The notes under the pieces were generated by a model. That model was not told the origin of the DNA, ran no database searches, and worked only from the letters and a program-made list of their open reading frames with translations. The position numbers were made by a program, and so were the translations under genes. From the NCBI GenBank assembly GCA_947503005.1, contig CANNCA010000002.1, positions 806,001 through 870,000 on the forward strand: a DNA stretch of 64,000 nucleotides, given 5' to 3'. Shown in pieces: positions 29,853-37,845 of this stretch; within the stretch, counting starts at the first letter, position 1, and each line of letters starts with the position of its first letter. The DNA comes from an uncultured Flavobacteriaceae bacterium. GTDB lineage: Bacteria > Bacteroidota > Bacteroidia > Flavobacteriales > Flavobacteriaceae.

Positions 29853-29899
29853 GAACTCGTTTAAACTTATTCAATTGTCTAAAAAGTTTAAACGAGTTC
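29853..29899. repeat. Perfect 16-bp inverted repeat between the photolyase and DUF1801 genes
   Basis: Arms GAACTCGTTTAAACTT and AAGTTTAAACGAGTTC are exact reverse complements with a 15-nt loop. It begins 13 nt after the photolyase stop and ends just before a TATATTTA -7-like box. There is no T-run, so it is not a classic terminator. It may be an operator; its GTTTAA core resembles the inverted repeat at 27270. Confidence 0.6.
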
Positions 29900-29901
29900 A
29901 C

Positions 29902-29909
29902 TATATTTA
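29902..29909 (+). promoter_or_regulatory. Probable promoter -7 box (TATATTTA)
   Basis: One base off TAnnTTTG, 22 nt before the DUF1801 ATG, which is the usual distance in this window. Confidence 0.45.
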
Positions 29910-29931
29910 GGACACTGTAAGTTCGACCATC

Positions 29932-30348
29932 ATGTCCGATAATATAACCAGACCCACTTCTCTTTCCGTTCAGGAGTTCATTGATGCTGTGGAGAACAAA
30001 ACTCGCCGTAATGACAGCTACATTTTACTGGAACTTCTTCAAAAAATCACCGGGCACCCGCCAGTACTCTGGGGCAACTCACTTATAGGTTTTGGAAGTT
30101 ATCATTATAAATACGATACGGGACGGGAAGGAGATATGCTGATGGCAGGATTTTCCCCGAGAAAACAGAATTTGGCCATTTATAATACGGGTCATCAAAG
30201 ATATCCCGAGTTACTGGAAAAATTAGGCAAACATAAAACAGGGAAGTCCTGTCTGTATATCAACAGACTTTCGGATGTTGATTTAGATGTTCTTACCGAA
30301 CTTATCAAAACCGGTTATAACCGCATGAAAATTAAATACAATAGCTAA
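29932..30348 (+). CDS. DUF1801 domain protein (YdhG-like)
   Basis: A 138-residue protein. The core pattern PPVLWGNSLIGFGSYHYKYDTGR, split around the Trp-Gly motif, followed by FSPRKQNLAIYN and KHKTGKSCLYINRLSDVDLD, is that of the DUF1801/YdhG family, a small alpha/beta fold with no defined enzymatic activity. Homologues often occur near stress or DNA-repair genes, as here behind the photolyase operon. It has its own probable promoter. Confidence 0.8.
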   Translation: MSDNITRPTSLSVQEFIDAVENKTRRNDSYILLELLQKITGHPPVLWGNSLIGFGSYHYKYDTGREGDMLMAGFSPRKQNLAIYNTGHQRYPELLEKLGKHKTGKSCLYINRLSDVDLDVLTELIKTGYNRMKIKYNS

Positions 30349-30415
30349 TTCAATACAAACAGATTCTTTCCCGATTGGTATTGGGACAAAAGAACAACCT
30401 TAAAATCACCTTAGA

Positions 30416-31846
30416 ATGAAAAAATGTTTACTTCCCGTACTGTTACTATTGACCTTCTCAATATCAGCGCAAAAAATGTCAAAGAACAAAAAAGCAGTGA
30501 TTGAATCCGTAGAAAAACATAAGGCCGAACTTATAAAAATCAGCGATTCAATTTGGGCGGCTGCGGAAATTGCCTTTGAAGAATCGGAATCGTCAGAAAT
30601 ATTGGCCAGTTACGCCGAGAAAAACGGAATGGCCGTTACACGTGGTGTGGCTGATATCCCTACCGCCTTCACTGCGACCTACGGTTCCGGAAAGCCCGTA
30701 ATCAGTATTTTGGGTGAATTTGACGCCCTACCGGGTATTTCCCAAAAAGCACAACCCGAAAAAGAACCCTATGAAGAAGGGGCTGCAGGACACGGTTGCG
30801 GACATAACATGTTCGGCACATCAAGTTTGGGGGCGGCAATCGCCATCAAAGAGCTGATGGAAGCAGGAAAAATCAATGGAACCATTAAATTCTTAGGAAC
30901 CCCGGCAGAAGAAAAATTCTTTGCCAAAGTATGGATGGTCGAAGCCGGTCTGTGGAACGAGGTCGACGTCAACCTAAGTTGGCATCCCAGTGCTGACATT
31001 GAAGCCGATGTTCAAAGTGGTTTATCGCTAATTGATTTCATAGTGGAATTCGAAGGTCAAGCGGCCCATGCATCTATGGATCCATGGAACGGGCGTTCTG
31101 CATCGGATGCGCTTGAACTATATACAACAGGTATAAATTATTACCGAGAGCATATTTTGCCATCGTCTCGTATTCATTACCATATTCAAGATGGTGGTCA
31201 GGTAGTCAATGTGGTACCTGATTATGCCAAATTATGGGTTCGTGTTCGTGATCCGAAACGAGCTAAAATGTTACCCACCTATGAACGGGTAAAGGCAATG
31301 GCAGAAGGGGCCGCCATCATGGCTAATGTAGATTACAAAATTAAATTAGTTTCGGGCATTTATGAGGTACTAGTAAACCGTTCCGGTGGTGCCATTCTGC
31401 AAAAGAATCTTGAACTATTGGGACCGATTTCCTATACTGCCGAAGAAGAAGCTTTCGGAAAAGCCATACAAAGAGCGACGAAAAAACCCGAAGTGGGTAT
31501 GGATGCTTCCATTAAGCCCTTGCGCGAAACTTTGGATACTCCAGGAGGAGGTTCTACCGATGTGGGCGACGTAAGTTGGACCGTTCCAAATATCAATTTG
31601 AGCGTAACCGTAGCCCCTAAGGATACACCATGGCATTCTTGGGCTGTGGTAGCTTGCGGTGGAATGTCCATCGGGCATAAAGGGATGGTCTATGCATCTA
31701 AAGCATTAAGCATGACCGCAGTAGATTTATTCGAAAATCCAAAATTGGTAAATGAGGTCAAAGAGGAATTCAAAATGCGAAAAGGCGACGAGGTATACAA
31801 GCCCATGATCGATGGACCACCACCCATTCCCGTTTCTGGAAATTAA
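30416..31846 (+). CDS. Secreted M20-family amidohydrolase (AbgB-like)
   Basis: A 476-residue protein with signal peptide MKKCLLPVLLLLTFSISA. M20 hallmarks: ISILGEFDALPGISQ (metal Asp), GAAGHGCGHNMFGTSS (metal His residues), LGTPAEEKFFAK (catalytic Glu-Glu pair) and a dimerisation domain around EFEGQAAHASMDPWNGRSA. The closest family by sequence pattern is p-aminobenzoyl-glutamate hydrolase subunit B/indole-acetamide-type amidohydrolases, two-metal enzymes that cleave N-acyl amino acid bonds. Export implies a periplasmic or extracellular substrate, which is not identifiable. A GNAT gene follows after 12 nt. Confidence 0.87.
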   Translation: MKKCLLPVLLLLTFSISAQKMSKNKKAVIESVEKHKAELIKISDSIWAAAEIAFEESESSEILASYAEKNGMAVTRGVADIPTAFTATYGSGKPVISILGEFDALPGISQKAQPEKEPYEEGAAGHGCGHNMFGTSSLGAAIAIKELMEAGKINGTIKFLGTPAEEKFFAKVWMVEAGLWNEVDVNLSWHPSADIEADVQSGLSLIDFIVEFEGQAAHASMDPWNGRSASDALELYTTGINYYREHILPSSRIHYHIQDGGQVVNVVPDYAKLWVRVRDPKRAKMLPTYERVKAMAEGAAIMANVDYKIKLVSGIYEVLVNRSGGAILQKNLELLGPISYTAEEEAFGKAIQRATKKPEVGMDASIKPLRETLDTPGGGSTDVGDVSWTVPNINLSVTVAPKDTPWHSWAVVACGGMSIGHKGMVYASKALSMTAVDLFENPKLVNEVKEEFKMRKGDEVYKPMIDGPPPIPVSGN

Positions 31847-31858
31847 AAATTTGACCTT

Positions 31859-32146
31859 ATGAAACTCCTTGATAACGAAAAGGCGAAGCAGTATGAAATG
31901 CAGGTAGAAGGCGGGCTCGTGCGCATTGAATATATCAGGGCACAAGACAAAATCTATTTGACGCATACGGAAGTACCCAAATCACTGGAGGGAAAAGGGT
32001 ATGGATCACAAATCATCAAAATGGCGTTGGAGGATATTGACGAAAAAGATTTGACCTTAATACCCATGTGTCCCTTCGTAGCGGGGTATATCAAGAAACA
32101 TCCAGAATGGAAAAAATTAGTTTTAAAAGGAATTAATATCGGTTAA
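31859..32146 (+). CDS. Small GNAT-like N-acetyltransferase (NATD1/YidJ type)
   Basis: A 95-residue protein matching the compact Acetyltransf_CG family: VEGGLVRIEYIRAQDKIYLT, then TEVPKSLEGKGYGSQIIKMA, where the Gly-rich GKGYGS loop binds acetyl-CoA pyrophosphate, and PMCPFVAGYIKKHPEW at the C-terminus. Substrates of these mini-GNATs are not known. It is followed after 2 nt by the YjdI/CDGSH gene; this pairing of a mini-GNAT with a YjdI-type ferredoxin is common in bacteria and suggests a shared function. Confidence 0.85.
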   Translation: MKLLDNEKAKQYEMQVEGGLVRIEYIRAQDKIYLTHTEVPKSLEGKGYGSQIIKMALEDIDEKDLTLIPMCPFVAGYIKKHPEWKKLVLKGINIG

Positions 32147-32148
32147 CT

Positions 32149-32577
32149 ATGGCTGAACGAGAAATTGTCAAGAAATATCAAAATGGAGATTTAACCGTGG
32201 TCTGGAAGCCTCAATTATGCATTCACGCAAAAATCTGTGTCAAAACACTTCCAGAAGTTTACGACCCCAATGAAAAGCCTTGGATAAAAGCAGAAAATGC
32301 CAGTATAGAAACGTTGAAATCACAAATTGCTAAATGTCCTTCTGGTGCATTGACCTATGAAATGAAGGGAGAATCAAACGCGAATACAACCAGTTTTGAG
32401 ACCAAAGTACAAGTAATGGCCAATGGACCTTTATTAGTTCACGGTGATTTGGAAGTTACAGGAGTGGATAGTACCTCAGAAAAGAAAACACGCACAACCG
32501 CTTTTTGCAGATGCGGAGCTTCCAAGAATAAACCCTATTGCGACGGCACACATAATTCAATACAGTTCAAGGGATAA
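32149..32577 (+). CDS. YjdI-type 4Fe-4S protein fused to a CDGSH iron-sulfur domain
   Basis: A 142-residue two-domain protein. Residues 1-70 match the YjdI mono-cluster ferredoxin-like family (Cys residues in PQLCIHAKICVKTLPEVYD and IAKCPSGALTYEM). Residues about 112-140 form a CDGSH domain, FCRCGASKNKPYCDGTH, with the three Cys and one His that hold a 2Fe-2S cluster. The family is presumed to act in electron transfer or cluster handling in the cytoplasm. It is probably co-transcribed with the upstream GNAT gene (2-nt gap). Confidence 0.87.
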   Translation: MAEREIVKKYQNGDLTVVWKPQLCIHAKICVKTLPEVYDPNEKPWIKAENASIETLKSQIAKCPSGALTYEMKGESNANTTSFETKVQVMANGPLLVHGDLEVTGVDSTSEKKTRTTAFCRCGASKNKPYCDGTHNSIQFKG

Positions 32578-32611
32578 TTTTCACTACTACTGGAAACAGG
32601 GAAAGTTTATT

Positions 32612-33286
32612 ATGCATATAGGCCTATCGAATTTTAAATACATTTTCGGGGGATTGGTTGTTTTAGATATTTTGGTAGCAAATTCGAGTTTTGCCCAATA
32701 TCGAATTCTTACTAAACCTTTAATTCTTCTCTCTTTATTGATATATTTTGGGTATTCGGGAAAGCACCTTGACAAATCAACATATTTTCTGACTTTAGCG
32801 GCTTTGATTCTTTCCTTCTTAGGAGATGTTTTCTTGCTTTTTGATTCCATATCCAACCTATATTTCATTTTAGGTTTGGTTTCTTTTTTATTGGCACACT
32901 TAGCTTATGGTTTCGTCTTTCTAAAAAAGTGGAACAAAAAACCGAGCTGGAGCATCCATATAATTGCGTTAGCTCTTATTAGTTACGGAACAGCATTATT
33001 TTTATACCTAAAATCCGGTTTGGGTGCCTTGACTTATCCGGTAATCCTTTACGTTCTAGGAATTATGTTCATGGGGATTTCCGCTTTGAGGCGCATCCAA
33101 AAAGTAAATAGAAAGAGTTTTTTCTTTGTTTTTATTGGCGCGGTCTTTTTTGTGATTTCAGATAGCATACTTGCAGTACATATGTTTAAGCAAGAGATAC
33201 CTTGGTCCAGTTTCTTAATTATGAGCACTTACGCTCTCGCACAATATTTGATTGTTAAAGGAATACTATCACAAAACAATTGTTGA
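32612..33286 (+). CDS. YhhN/TMEM86 family membrane protein (lysoplasmalogenase-like)
   Basis: The ATG at 32612 is used because the longer frame from 32444 would overlap the CDGSH gene in another frame. The 224-residue protein is almost entirely hydrophobic, with about eight helices. Family markers are the early ILTKPLILLSLLIYF, LILSFLGDVFLLFDS with the conserved acidic residue in the membrane, and the late VFFVISDSILAV. TMEM86B in animals hydrolyses the vinyl-ether bond of lysoplasmalogens; bacterial members are assigned only by homology, so the substrate here is uncertain. Confidence 0.82.
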   Translation: MHIGLSNFKYIFGGLVVLDILVANSSFAQYRILTKPLILLSLLIYFGYSGKHLDKSTYFLTLAALILSFLGDVFLLFDSISNLYFILGLVSFLLAHLAYGFVFLKKWNKKPSWSIHIIALALISYGTALFLYLKSGLGALTYPVILYVLGIMFMGISALRRIQKVNRKSFFFVFIGAVFFVISDSILAVHMFKQEIPWSSFLIMSTYALAQYLIVKGILSQNNC

Positions 33287-33348
33287 TATTTTTTAAGTAC
33301 ATTGGTTTCAAGTTCCAAACCTATCACTAAATCAACTAGAAGACGACA

Positions 33349-34350
33349 ATGAGCAATACCATCAAATCAATTTACCCATTGGGATTTCCGTGGCAAACCG
33401 AGGATCCTTTTTTGTTCAGTGTATACCATTTAGACCATTATCCGAAAGGAAATGAGCAAATGGGGCCTGCGGCAAGCTTAGAAGGCAGAAATCTAGGTAA
33501 CGATTTTGTCCTTAAAGACGGTTGGCGTATGTACCACGGGCAAACGATTCCTGGCTTTCCGTACCACCCGCATCGTGGTTTTGAGACCATTACCATTGTC
33601 AACAAAGGCTATTGTGACCATTCTGATTCATTGGGCGCTGCGGGGCGATTTGGTGAAGGTGACGTACAATGGATGACCGCAGGCCGGGGCGTACAGCATT
33701 CTGAAATGTTTCCGTTACTTTATACGGACAAGGAAAATCCGTTGGAGTTGTTTCAAATTTGGTTGAACCTACCGAGCACCTCCAAATTTGTAGATCCGCA
33801 TTTTAAGATGTTATGGCATGAAGATATTCCTATCGTGCAAGACGACGACACGCGAATCAAAGTTATAGCTGGAAATTATAAAGGCACGGAAGCGCCCTCT
33901 CCTGCCCCTAATTCTTGGGCTGCAGCATCCGAGAATGAGGTTGCCATTTGGAACATTCATACCAAAGCCAACAGTACGTACACACTACCAAAGGCAAAGA
34001 CTCCGGTCTCAAGAAACCTATATTTCTACGAAGGTTCGGAAATCGAGATTTCCGGTGAAAAAATGATATTGAATCACGGGGCTCGCTTAAATCCCGCTGA
34101 GGATATTAGCATCAGAACAAGTACTGAATCGGCACATTTTATTTTACTGCAGGGAAAACCCATTGGAGAACCGGTAGTACAGCATGGCCCTTTTGTTATG
34201 AATACCCAAGAGGAAATTCGTGCGACCATGAAAGATTACGGTCTTACCCAGTTCGGTGGTTGGCCTTGGCCGCATGCAGATCATGTACATGATCGGAAAA
34301 AAGGACGATTTGCGAAATACCCAAATGGGGAAATTGTTGAAAAAGGGTAA
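33349..34350 (+). CDS. Pirin family protein
   Basis: A 333-residue double-cupin protein. The metal site is seen as YHPHRGFETITIV (two His), a further His in GRGVQHSEMF and the acidic residue following it, the usual three-His-one-Glu pattern of pirins. The N-terminal segment DPFLFSVYHLDHYPKGNEQMGP is longer than in E. coli YhhW. Bacterial pirins may be quercetinase-like dioxygenases or redox-sensing partners of metabolic enzymes; the role here is not known. It is followed by a strong hairpin and then the first cassette-like island. Confidence 0.88.
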   Translation: MSNTIKSIYPLGFPWQTEDPFLFSVYHLDHYPKGNEQMGPAASLEGRNLGNDFVLKDGWRMYHGQTIPGFPYHPHRGFETITIVNKGYCDHSDSLGAAGRFGEGDVQWMTAGRGVQHSEMFPLLYTDKENPLELFQIWLNLPSTSKFVDPHFKMLWHEDIPIVQDDDTRIKVIAGNYKGTEAPSPAPNSWAAASENEVAIWNIHTKANSTYTLPKAKTPVSRNLYFYEGSEIEISGEKMILNHGARLNPAEDISIRTSTESAHFILLQGKPIGEPVVQHGPFVMNTQEEIRATMKDYGLTQFGGWPWPHADHVHDRKKGRFAKYPNGEIVEKG

Positions 34351-34371
34351 TCCGTCATACGAATAAAAAAG

Positions 34372-34399
34372 GGCTAAACGTACCCTGGTACGTTTAGCC
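34372..34399. terminator. Perfect 13-bp hairpin after the pirin gene
   Basis: GGCTAAACGTACC and GGTACGTTTAGCC pair perfectly around 2 nt. An A-run precedes it on the plus strand, so the T-tract of a classic terminator is on the minus strand. It probably ends pirin transcription but would be stronger in the other direction, where no gene is now present. Confidence 0.6.
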
Positions 34400-34403
34400 A
34401 ATT

Positions 34404-34420
34404 GTTATCTGCAAGCTGAA
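34404..34420 (+). repeat. Remnant of a cassette-type element end (GTTATCTGCAAGCTGAA)
   Basis: Matches the 3' end of the element at 46889-47023 and its flank (GTTATGCGCAAGCTGAA at 47017-47033) at 15 of 17 positions, and like it directly precedes an accessory gene. It is taken as the left boundary of the DUF4345 cassette. Confidence 0.5.
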
Positions 34421-34449
34421 AAAATAATCTGAATTGGGGATTAAAAAAT

Positions 34450-34845
34450 ATGAAGGATACAATAAATTGGATTTTTAAGAATTTACACCTTCTCGTTTCG
34501 GCGGCAATTGTAATTCCAACTGGACTAATTTACGGCTCACCATCAATTTTACCTGAACACCTGGACATTAAAGTGCAAACAACTGACCTTTCAAATATGT
34601 TGAAAGCTATAATGTGCTTGTATTTAGGAATTTCACTCGTATGGCTATTGGGAGTATGGAAACCTGAATATTGGAAAAAGGCTACCCAATTGAATATATT
34701 GTTCATGCTGACTCTGGCATTTGGACGAGCAATAAGTATGGTTACGGATGGAATTCCAACGGGCGGTTATATTTTCGGAATAATCGCGGAATTAGTTATT
34801 GGACTTTTTTCATACTATCAACTGAAAAAATATAGTACTGAATAA
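34450..34845 (+). CDS. DUF4345 family membrane protein
   Basis: A 131-residue protein with four predicted membrane helices: about residues 12-30, 48-70, 78-98 and 104-125. The pattern KAIMCLYLGISLVWLLGVWK, then LNILFMLTLAFGRAISMVTDG, is that of DUF4345, a small four-helix membrane family of unknown function. It lies between a remnant element end and a complete fold-back element, as the first gene of the 34.4-36.5 kb accessory island. Base composition looks more AT-rich than the neighbouring core genes. Confidence 0.78.
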   Translation: MKDTINWIFKNLHLLVSAAIVIPTGLIYGSPSILPEHLDIKVQTTDLSNMLKAIMCLYLGISLVWLLGVWKPEYWKKATQLNILFMLTLAFGRAISMVTDGIPTGGYIFGIIAELVIGLFSYYQLKKYSTE

Positions 34846-34990
34846 AGTTGTGGCGGAAAAAAAGTCTAAAATTCATTGCTTGCGGATTTCCTAAACGGAA
34901 ATCACCTGCAAAAAGCTATCTTTAGGTTCGGTTGGATTGTCCTTCGGACGAATCAAAAGCAACGAACCTAAGCCGAACCGTTGGCATACA
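34846..34990 (+). repeat. Fold-back cassette-type element A
   Basis: Begins right after the DUF4345 stop and ends in CCGTTGGCATACA, 18 nt before the next ATG. It contains nested hairpins: GATTTCC/GGAAATC; then a long arm TTAGGTTCGGTTG pairing with CAACGAACCTAA with one unpaired G; and an inner GATTGTCC/GGACGAATC around a TTC tip. About 113 nt (34868-34980) are clearly homologous to element C at 46905-47020. Imperfect palindromes with extra-helical bases after each gene are what integron attC sites look like. Confidence 0.7.
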
Positions 34991-35007
34991 TTTAAAAACC
35001 CAGAGCA

Positions 35008-36363
35008 ATGAAAAGAACAAGAATAGTATTAGTATTGGTTTTTTGTTTGATTTTTACTTGCCAAATCAACTCTCAAGAAATTTCTAGGAATTCTATTGCA
35101 TTATCCAACGTTACAATAATTGATGTTGAAAATTCTCAACAATTAGAGAGTATGACAATCATAATTGAAAAAGACAAAATTCTCTCGATAAGGCCCAGTG
35201 ATTCAGTAGATTTAAAAGGAATTGCAAATAAGATTGATTTAAAAGGAAATTATGTGATTCCAGGCCTTATTGACTCACATGTTCATCTTTTTAGACCAAA
35301 AAATCGTAAAGAAATTTTAACACAACTGTTTTATTCAGGGATAACTTCAGTTCGGGATATGGGCGGAGACGCTAGAGTATACCAATCATTAAATAATGAA
35401 ATCAAACAAAATACTTTATTAGGACCTGACATTTATTATTCCGCTAATGTTTTTGGTTCAAAATTTTTAAAAGACCCAAGAACCAAGTTTGCTAATTTGG
35501 GATATGAACCTGGCACTGCACCTTGGATGCGACTCATAGAAGACACATCTGATATAGAAAAAATCGTACTTGATGCTAAAGAAGCTGGGGTCACTGGTTT
35601 AAAAGTGTATTCTAATATAAGTCCAAAATTATTGACTAAAATTAGTGAAATCGCCCATGAAAATGGACTTAAAATGTGGAGTCATTCTAGTATTTTTCCG
35701 AGTAAACCTTCCGATGCAGTGAATGCCAAAGTGGACGTTTTATCTCATAGTATCGGAATGATTTTCGAAAAAGAAAGTGAAATGCCTGATTCCTTTGGTG
35801 AAGCGATTAGAAATTTTATTCCACTTCAAGACTTTAAAAACACCAACTCTTTAGATTCGGAATTTATTAAGCTATTTCAAAAAATGAAATCCAATAGTAT
35901 AATTTTCGAACCAACTCTTTTAGCTTGGAATTTAAAATTTCGTCCGCAAAAACCTAAACCGAAAGAAAAAGCCAAAAATAAAAATCCAACTCAACATCTT
36001 TCTAGTGCTGCCAATAAAATGGATGTTGCAGCAATGGACGACTGGGCAAAGAGAATCACAAAAGCAGCTTATAAAAATGGAGTAGTTATAGCAGTGGGAA
36101 CTGATTTTAATCAAGATGTGAAATGGGTTCAAGACGAAATCGAATTGCTAACGGAATGTGGTTTAAAGAACATCGATGCTATTAAAGCAGCAACATTGAA
36201 TAACGCCAAAGTAATTGGAATTGAGGATATGTACGGTTCGATTTCAGAGGGTAAAGTTGCGAACCTAGTTGTACTTTCCGAAAATCCATTAGAGAAAATT
36301 CAAAATATTCGAAATGTATTATCGGTTTTTAAAAACGGAATTGAATATAAAGCAAATGAATAA
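35008..36363 (+). CDS. Secreted amidohydrolase family protein
   Basis: A 451-residue protein with signal peptide MKRTRIVLVLVFCLIFTCQINS. The amidohydrolase superfamily metal ligands are visible: His-x-His in LIDSHVHLF, a candidate lysine in GVTGLKVYS, His residues in LKMWSHSS and VLSHSIG, and the Asp in AVGTDFNQD. The terminal VANLVVLSENPLE is typical of imidazolonepropionase/prolidase-like members. Substrate unknown. The gene is a single unit between elements A and B and is bounded by the exact inverted 10-mers GTTGGCATAC (34980) and GTATGCCAAC (36367), so it looks like one cassette inserted downstream of murA. Confidence 0.83.
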   Translation: MKRTRIVLVLVFCLIFTCQINSQEISRNSIALSNVTIIDVENSQQLESMTIIIEKDKILSIRPSDSVDLKGIANKIDLKGNYVIPGLIDSHVHLFRPKNRKEILTQLFYSGITSVRDMGGDARVYQSLNNEIKQNTLLGPDIYYSANVFGSKFLKDPRTKFANLGYEPGTAPWMRLIEDTSDIEKIVLDAKEAGVTGLKVYSNISPKLLTKISEIAHENGLKMWSHSSIFPSKPSDAVNAKVDVLSHSIGMIFEKESEMPDSFGEAIRNFIPLQDFKNTNSLDSEFIKLFQKMKSNSIIFEPTLLAWNLKFRPQKPKPKEKAKNKNPTQHLSSAANKMDVAAMDDWAKRITKAAYKNGVVIAVGTDFNQDVKWVQDEIELLTECGLKNIDAIKAATLNNAKVIGIEDMYGSISEGKVANLVVLSENPLEKIQNIRNVLSVFKNGIEYKANE

Positions 36364-36522
36364 AACGTATGCCAACAACGTATATAGCTCACTGCTTGTG
36401 AATTTCCACACCTACGCTGAGGCTTCGGTGTTCAAAGGCGGAAATTCTTGCGCAACGTGCCATCTTGTTTCCTTAATCGGAAAATCATACTGATTTTCCG
36501 CAACAAGCCATACACGAACTTG
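36364..36522 (+). repeat. Fold-back cassette-type element B
   Basis: Starts within AACGTATGCCAACAACG directly after the amidohydrolase stop and ends in ACACGAACTTGTTAA, overlapping the murA stop codon. Internal stems: GGAAAATCA/TGATTTTCC around 3 nt and ACACC/GGTGT. The outer ends AACAACGTATATAGC and GCCATACACGAACTTGTT can pair imperfectly. It shares the ..TATAGnTCAnTG...ATTTCC.. opening with element D. Confidence 0.6.
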
Positions 36523-37830
36523 TTAAACCCTTTCTATCTTAGCCCCGATTGCCCTTAAGCGTGTATCGATATCCTCATAGCCACGATCGATCTGTTCGAT
36601 GTTATGAATAATGGAAGTCCCTTTTGCAGAAAGCGCAGCAATCAGCAACGAAATACCAGCACGAATATCGGGAGAGGTCATGGTGGTCGCCTTTAAGGTC
36701 GATTTGAAATCGTGACCAATAACGGTCGCACGGTGCGGGTCGCATAAAATGACTTTCGCGCCCATATCTAAAAGCTTATCTACAAAGAACAAGCGACTCT
36801 CGAACATTTTTTGGTGAATGACTACTTCTCCCCTGGCCTGTGTTGCCATTACAAGAATGATACTCAACAAATCAGGAGTCATACCCGGCCATGGGGCATC
36901 TGCAATGGTCAAAATAGAACCATCTATATAATTCTGAATTTCGTAACCATCTTTATGCGCGGGTACATAAATATCATCTCCACGACGCTCCAGTTGAATA
37001 CCCAATTTTTGGAACACGGCAGGAATCTGACCCAAATCATCCCAACTCACCTCTTTTATGGTCAGTTCACTCCGGGTCATTGCTGCGAGTCCGATCCAAC
37101 TGCCTATTTCAATCATGTCGGGCAACATTGTATGTTCCGTGCCGCCCAATTCCTTTACTCCATCTATAGTCAAAAGATTCGAACCAACACCTGAGATTTT
37201 GGCTCCCATGCGATTCAGCATTTTACATAACTGTTGCAAATAAGGTTCGCAAGCTGCGTTGTAAATCGTCGTTTCACCCTCGGCAAGCACTGCTGCCATG
37301 ACAATATTGGCCGTACCGGTTACAGAAGCTTCATCCAACAACATGTAAGTGCCCTTCAATTTATCGGCCTCTACACCATAAAAGTATTCTTCACGATTAT
37401 ATCGGAATTTTGCGCCTAGTTTGATAAAACCTTCAAAATGGGTATCCAGACGACGACGGCCTATTTTATCACCGCCGGGTTTCGGAATGTATCCTTTTCC
37501 AAAACGTGATAGTAAAGGTCCGACCAACATGATCGATCCTCGGAGTCCACTGCCATCTTTCTTGAATTGAGCCGATTGCAAATAGTCCAAATTGACCTGA
37601 TCTGCCTGAAAGGAATAACTACCCTTACCAAGCTTTTCAACTTTTACACCCAAATCTTTCAACAGGGCGATAAGTTTGTTGACATCAACAATATCAGGAA
37701 TGTTATTGATCGTAACTTTTTCTGGAGTCAGTAGTACTGCGCAGAGTATTTGAAGTGCTTCGTTTTTGGCACCTTGGGGCGTAATTTCACCTGAAAGCTG
37801 GTGGCCTCCTTCTATTTTGAATGTTCCCAT
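36523..37830 (-). CDS. murA: UDP-N-acetylglucosamine 1-carboxyvinyltransferase, Asp-type active site
   Basis: A 435-residue cytoplasmic enzyme that transfers enolpyruvate from PEP to UDP-GlcNAc, the first committed step of peptidoglycan synthesis. Lys22 in GAKNEALQIL and the EPSP-synthase-like inside-out barrel repeats are intact. The flexible catalytic loop reads KPGGDKIGRRRLDTH: Asp121 stands where E. coli MurA has Cys115. Cys-to-Asp MurA enzymes (Mycobacterium, Chlamydia) are active but not alkylated by fosfomycin, so intrinsic fosfomycin insensitivity is predicted. It is downstream of the DUF4290 gene with a 15-nt gap, one operon. A cassette-type element ends at its stop. Confidence 0.95.
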   Translation of the reverse strand: MGTFKIEGGHQLSGEITPQGAKNEALQILCAVLLTPEKVTINNIPDIVDVNKLIALLKDLGVKVEKLGKGSYSFQADQVNLDYLQSAQFKKDGSGLRGSIMLVGPLLSRFGKGYIPKPGGDKIGRRRLDTHFEGFIKLGAKFRYNREEYFYGVEADKLKGTYMLLDEASVTGTANIVMAAVLAEGETTIYNAACEPYLQQLCKMLNRMGAKISGVGSNLLTIDGVKELGGTEHTMLPDMIEIGSWIGLAAMTRSELTIKEVSWDDLGQIPAVFQKLGIQLERRGDDIYVPAHKDGYEIQNYIDGSILTIADAPWPGMTPDLLSIILVMATQARGEVVIHQKMFESRLFFVDKLLDMGAKVILCDPHRATVIGHDFKSTLKATTMTSPDIRAGISLLIAALSAKGTSIIHNIEQIDRGYEDIDTRLRAIGAKIERV

Positions 37831-37845
37831 GTAAGCTGGAGCATT

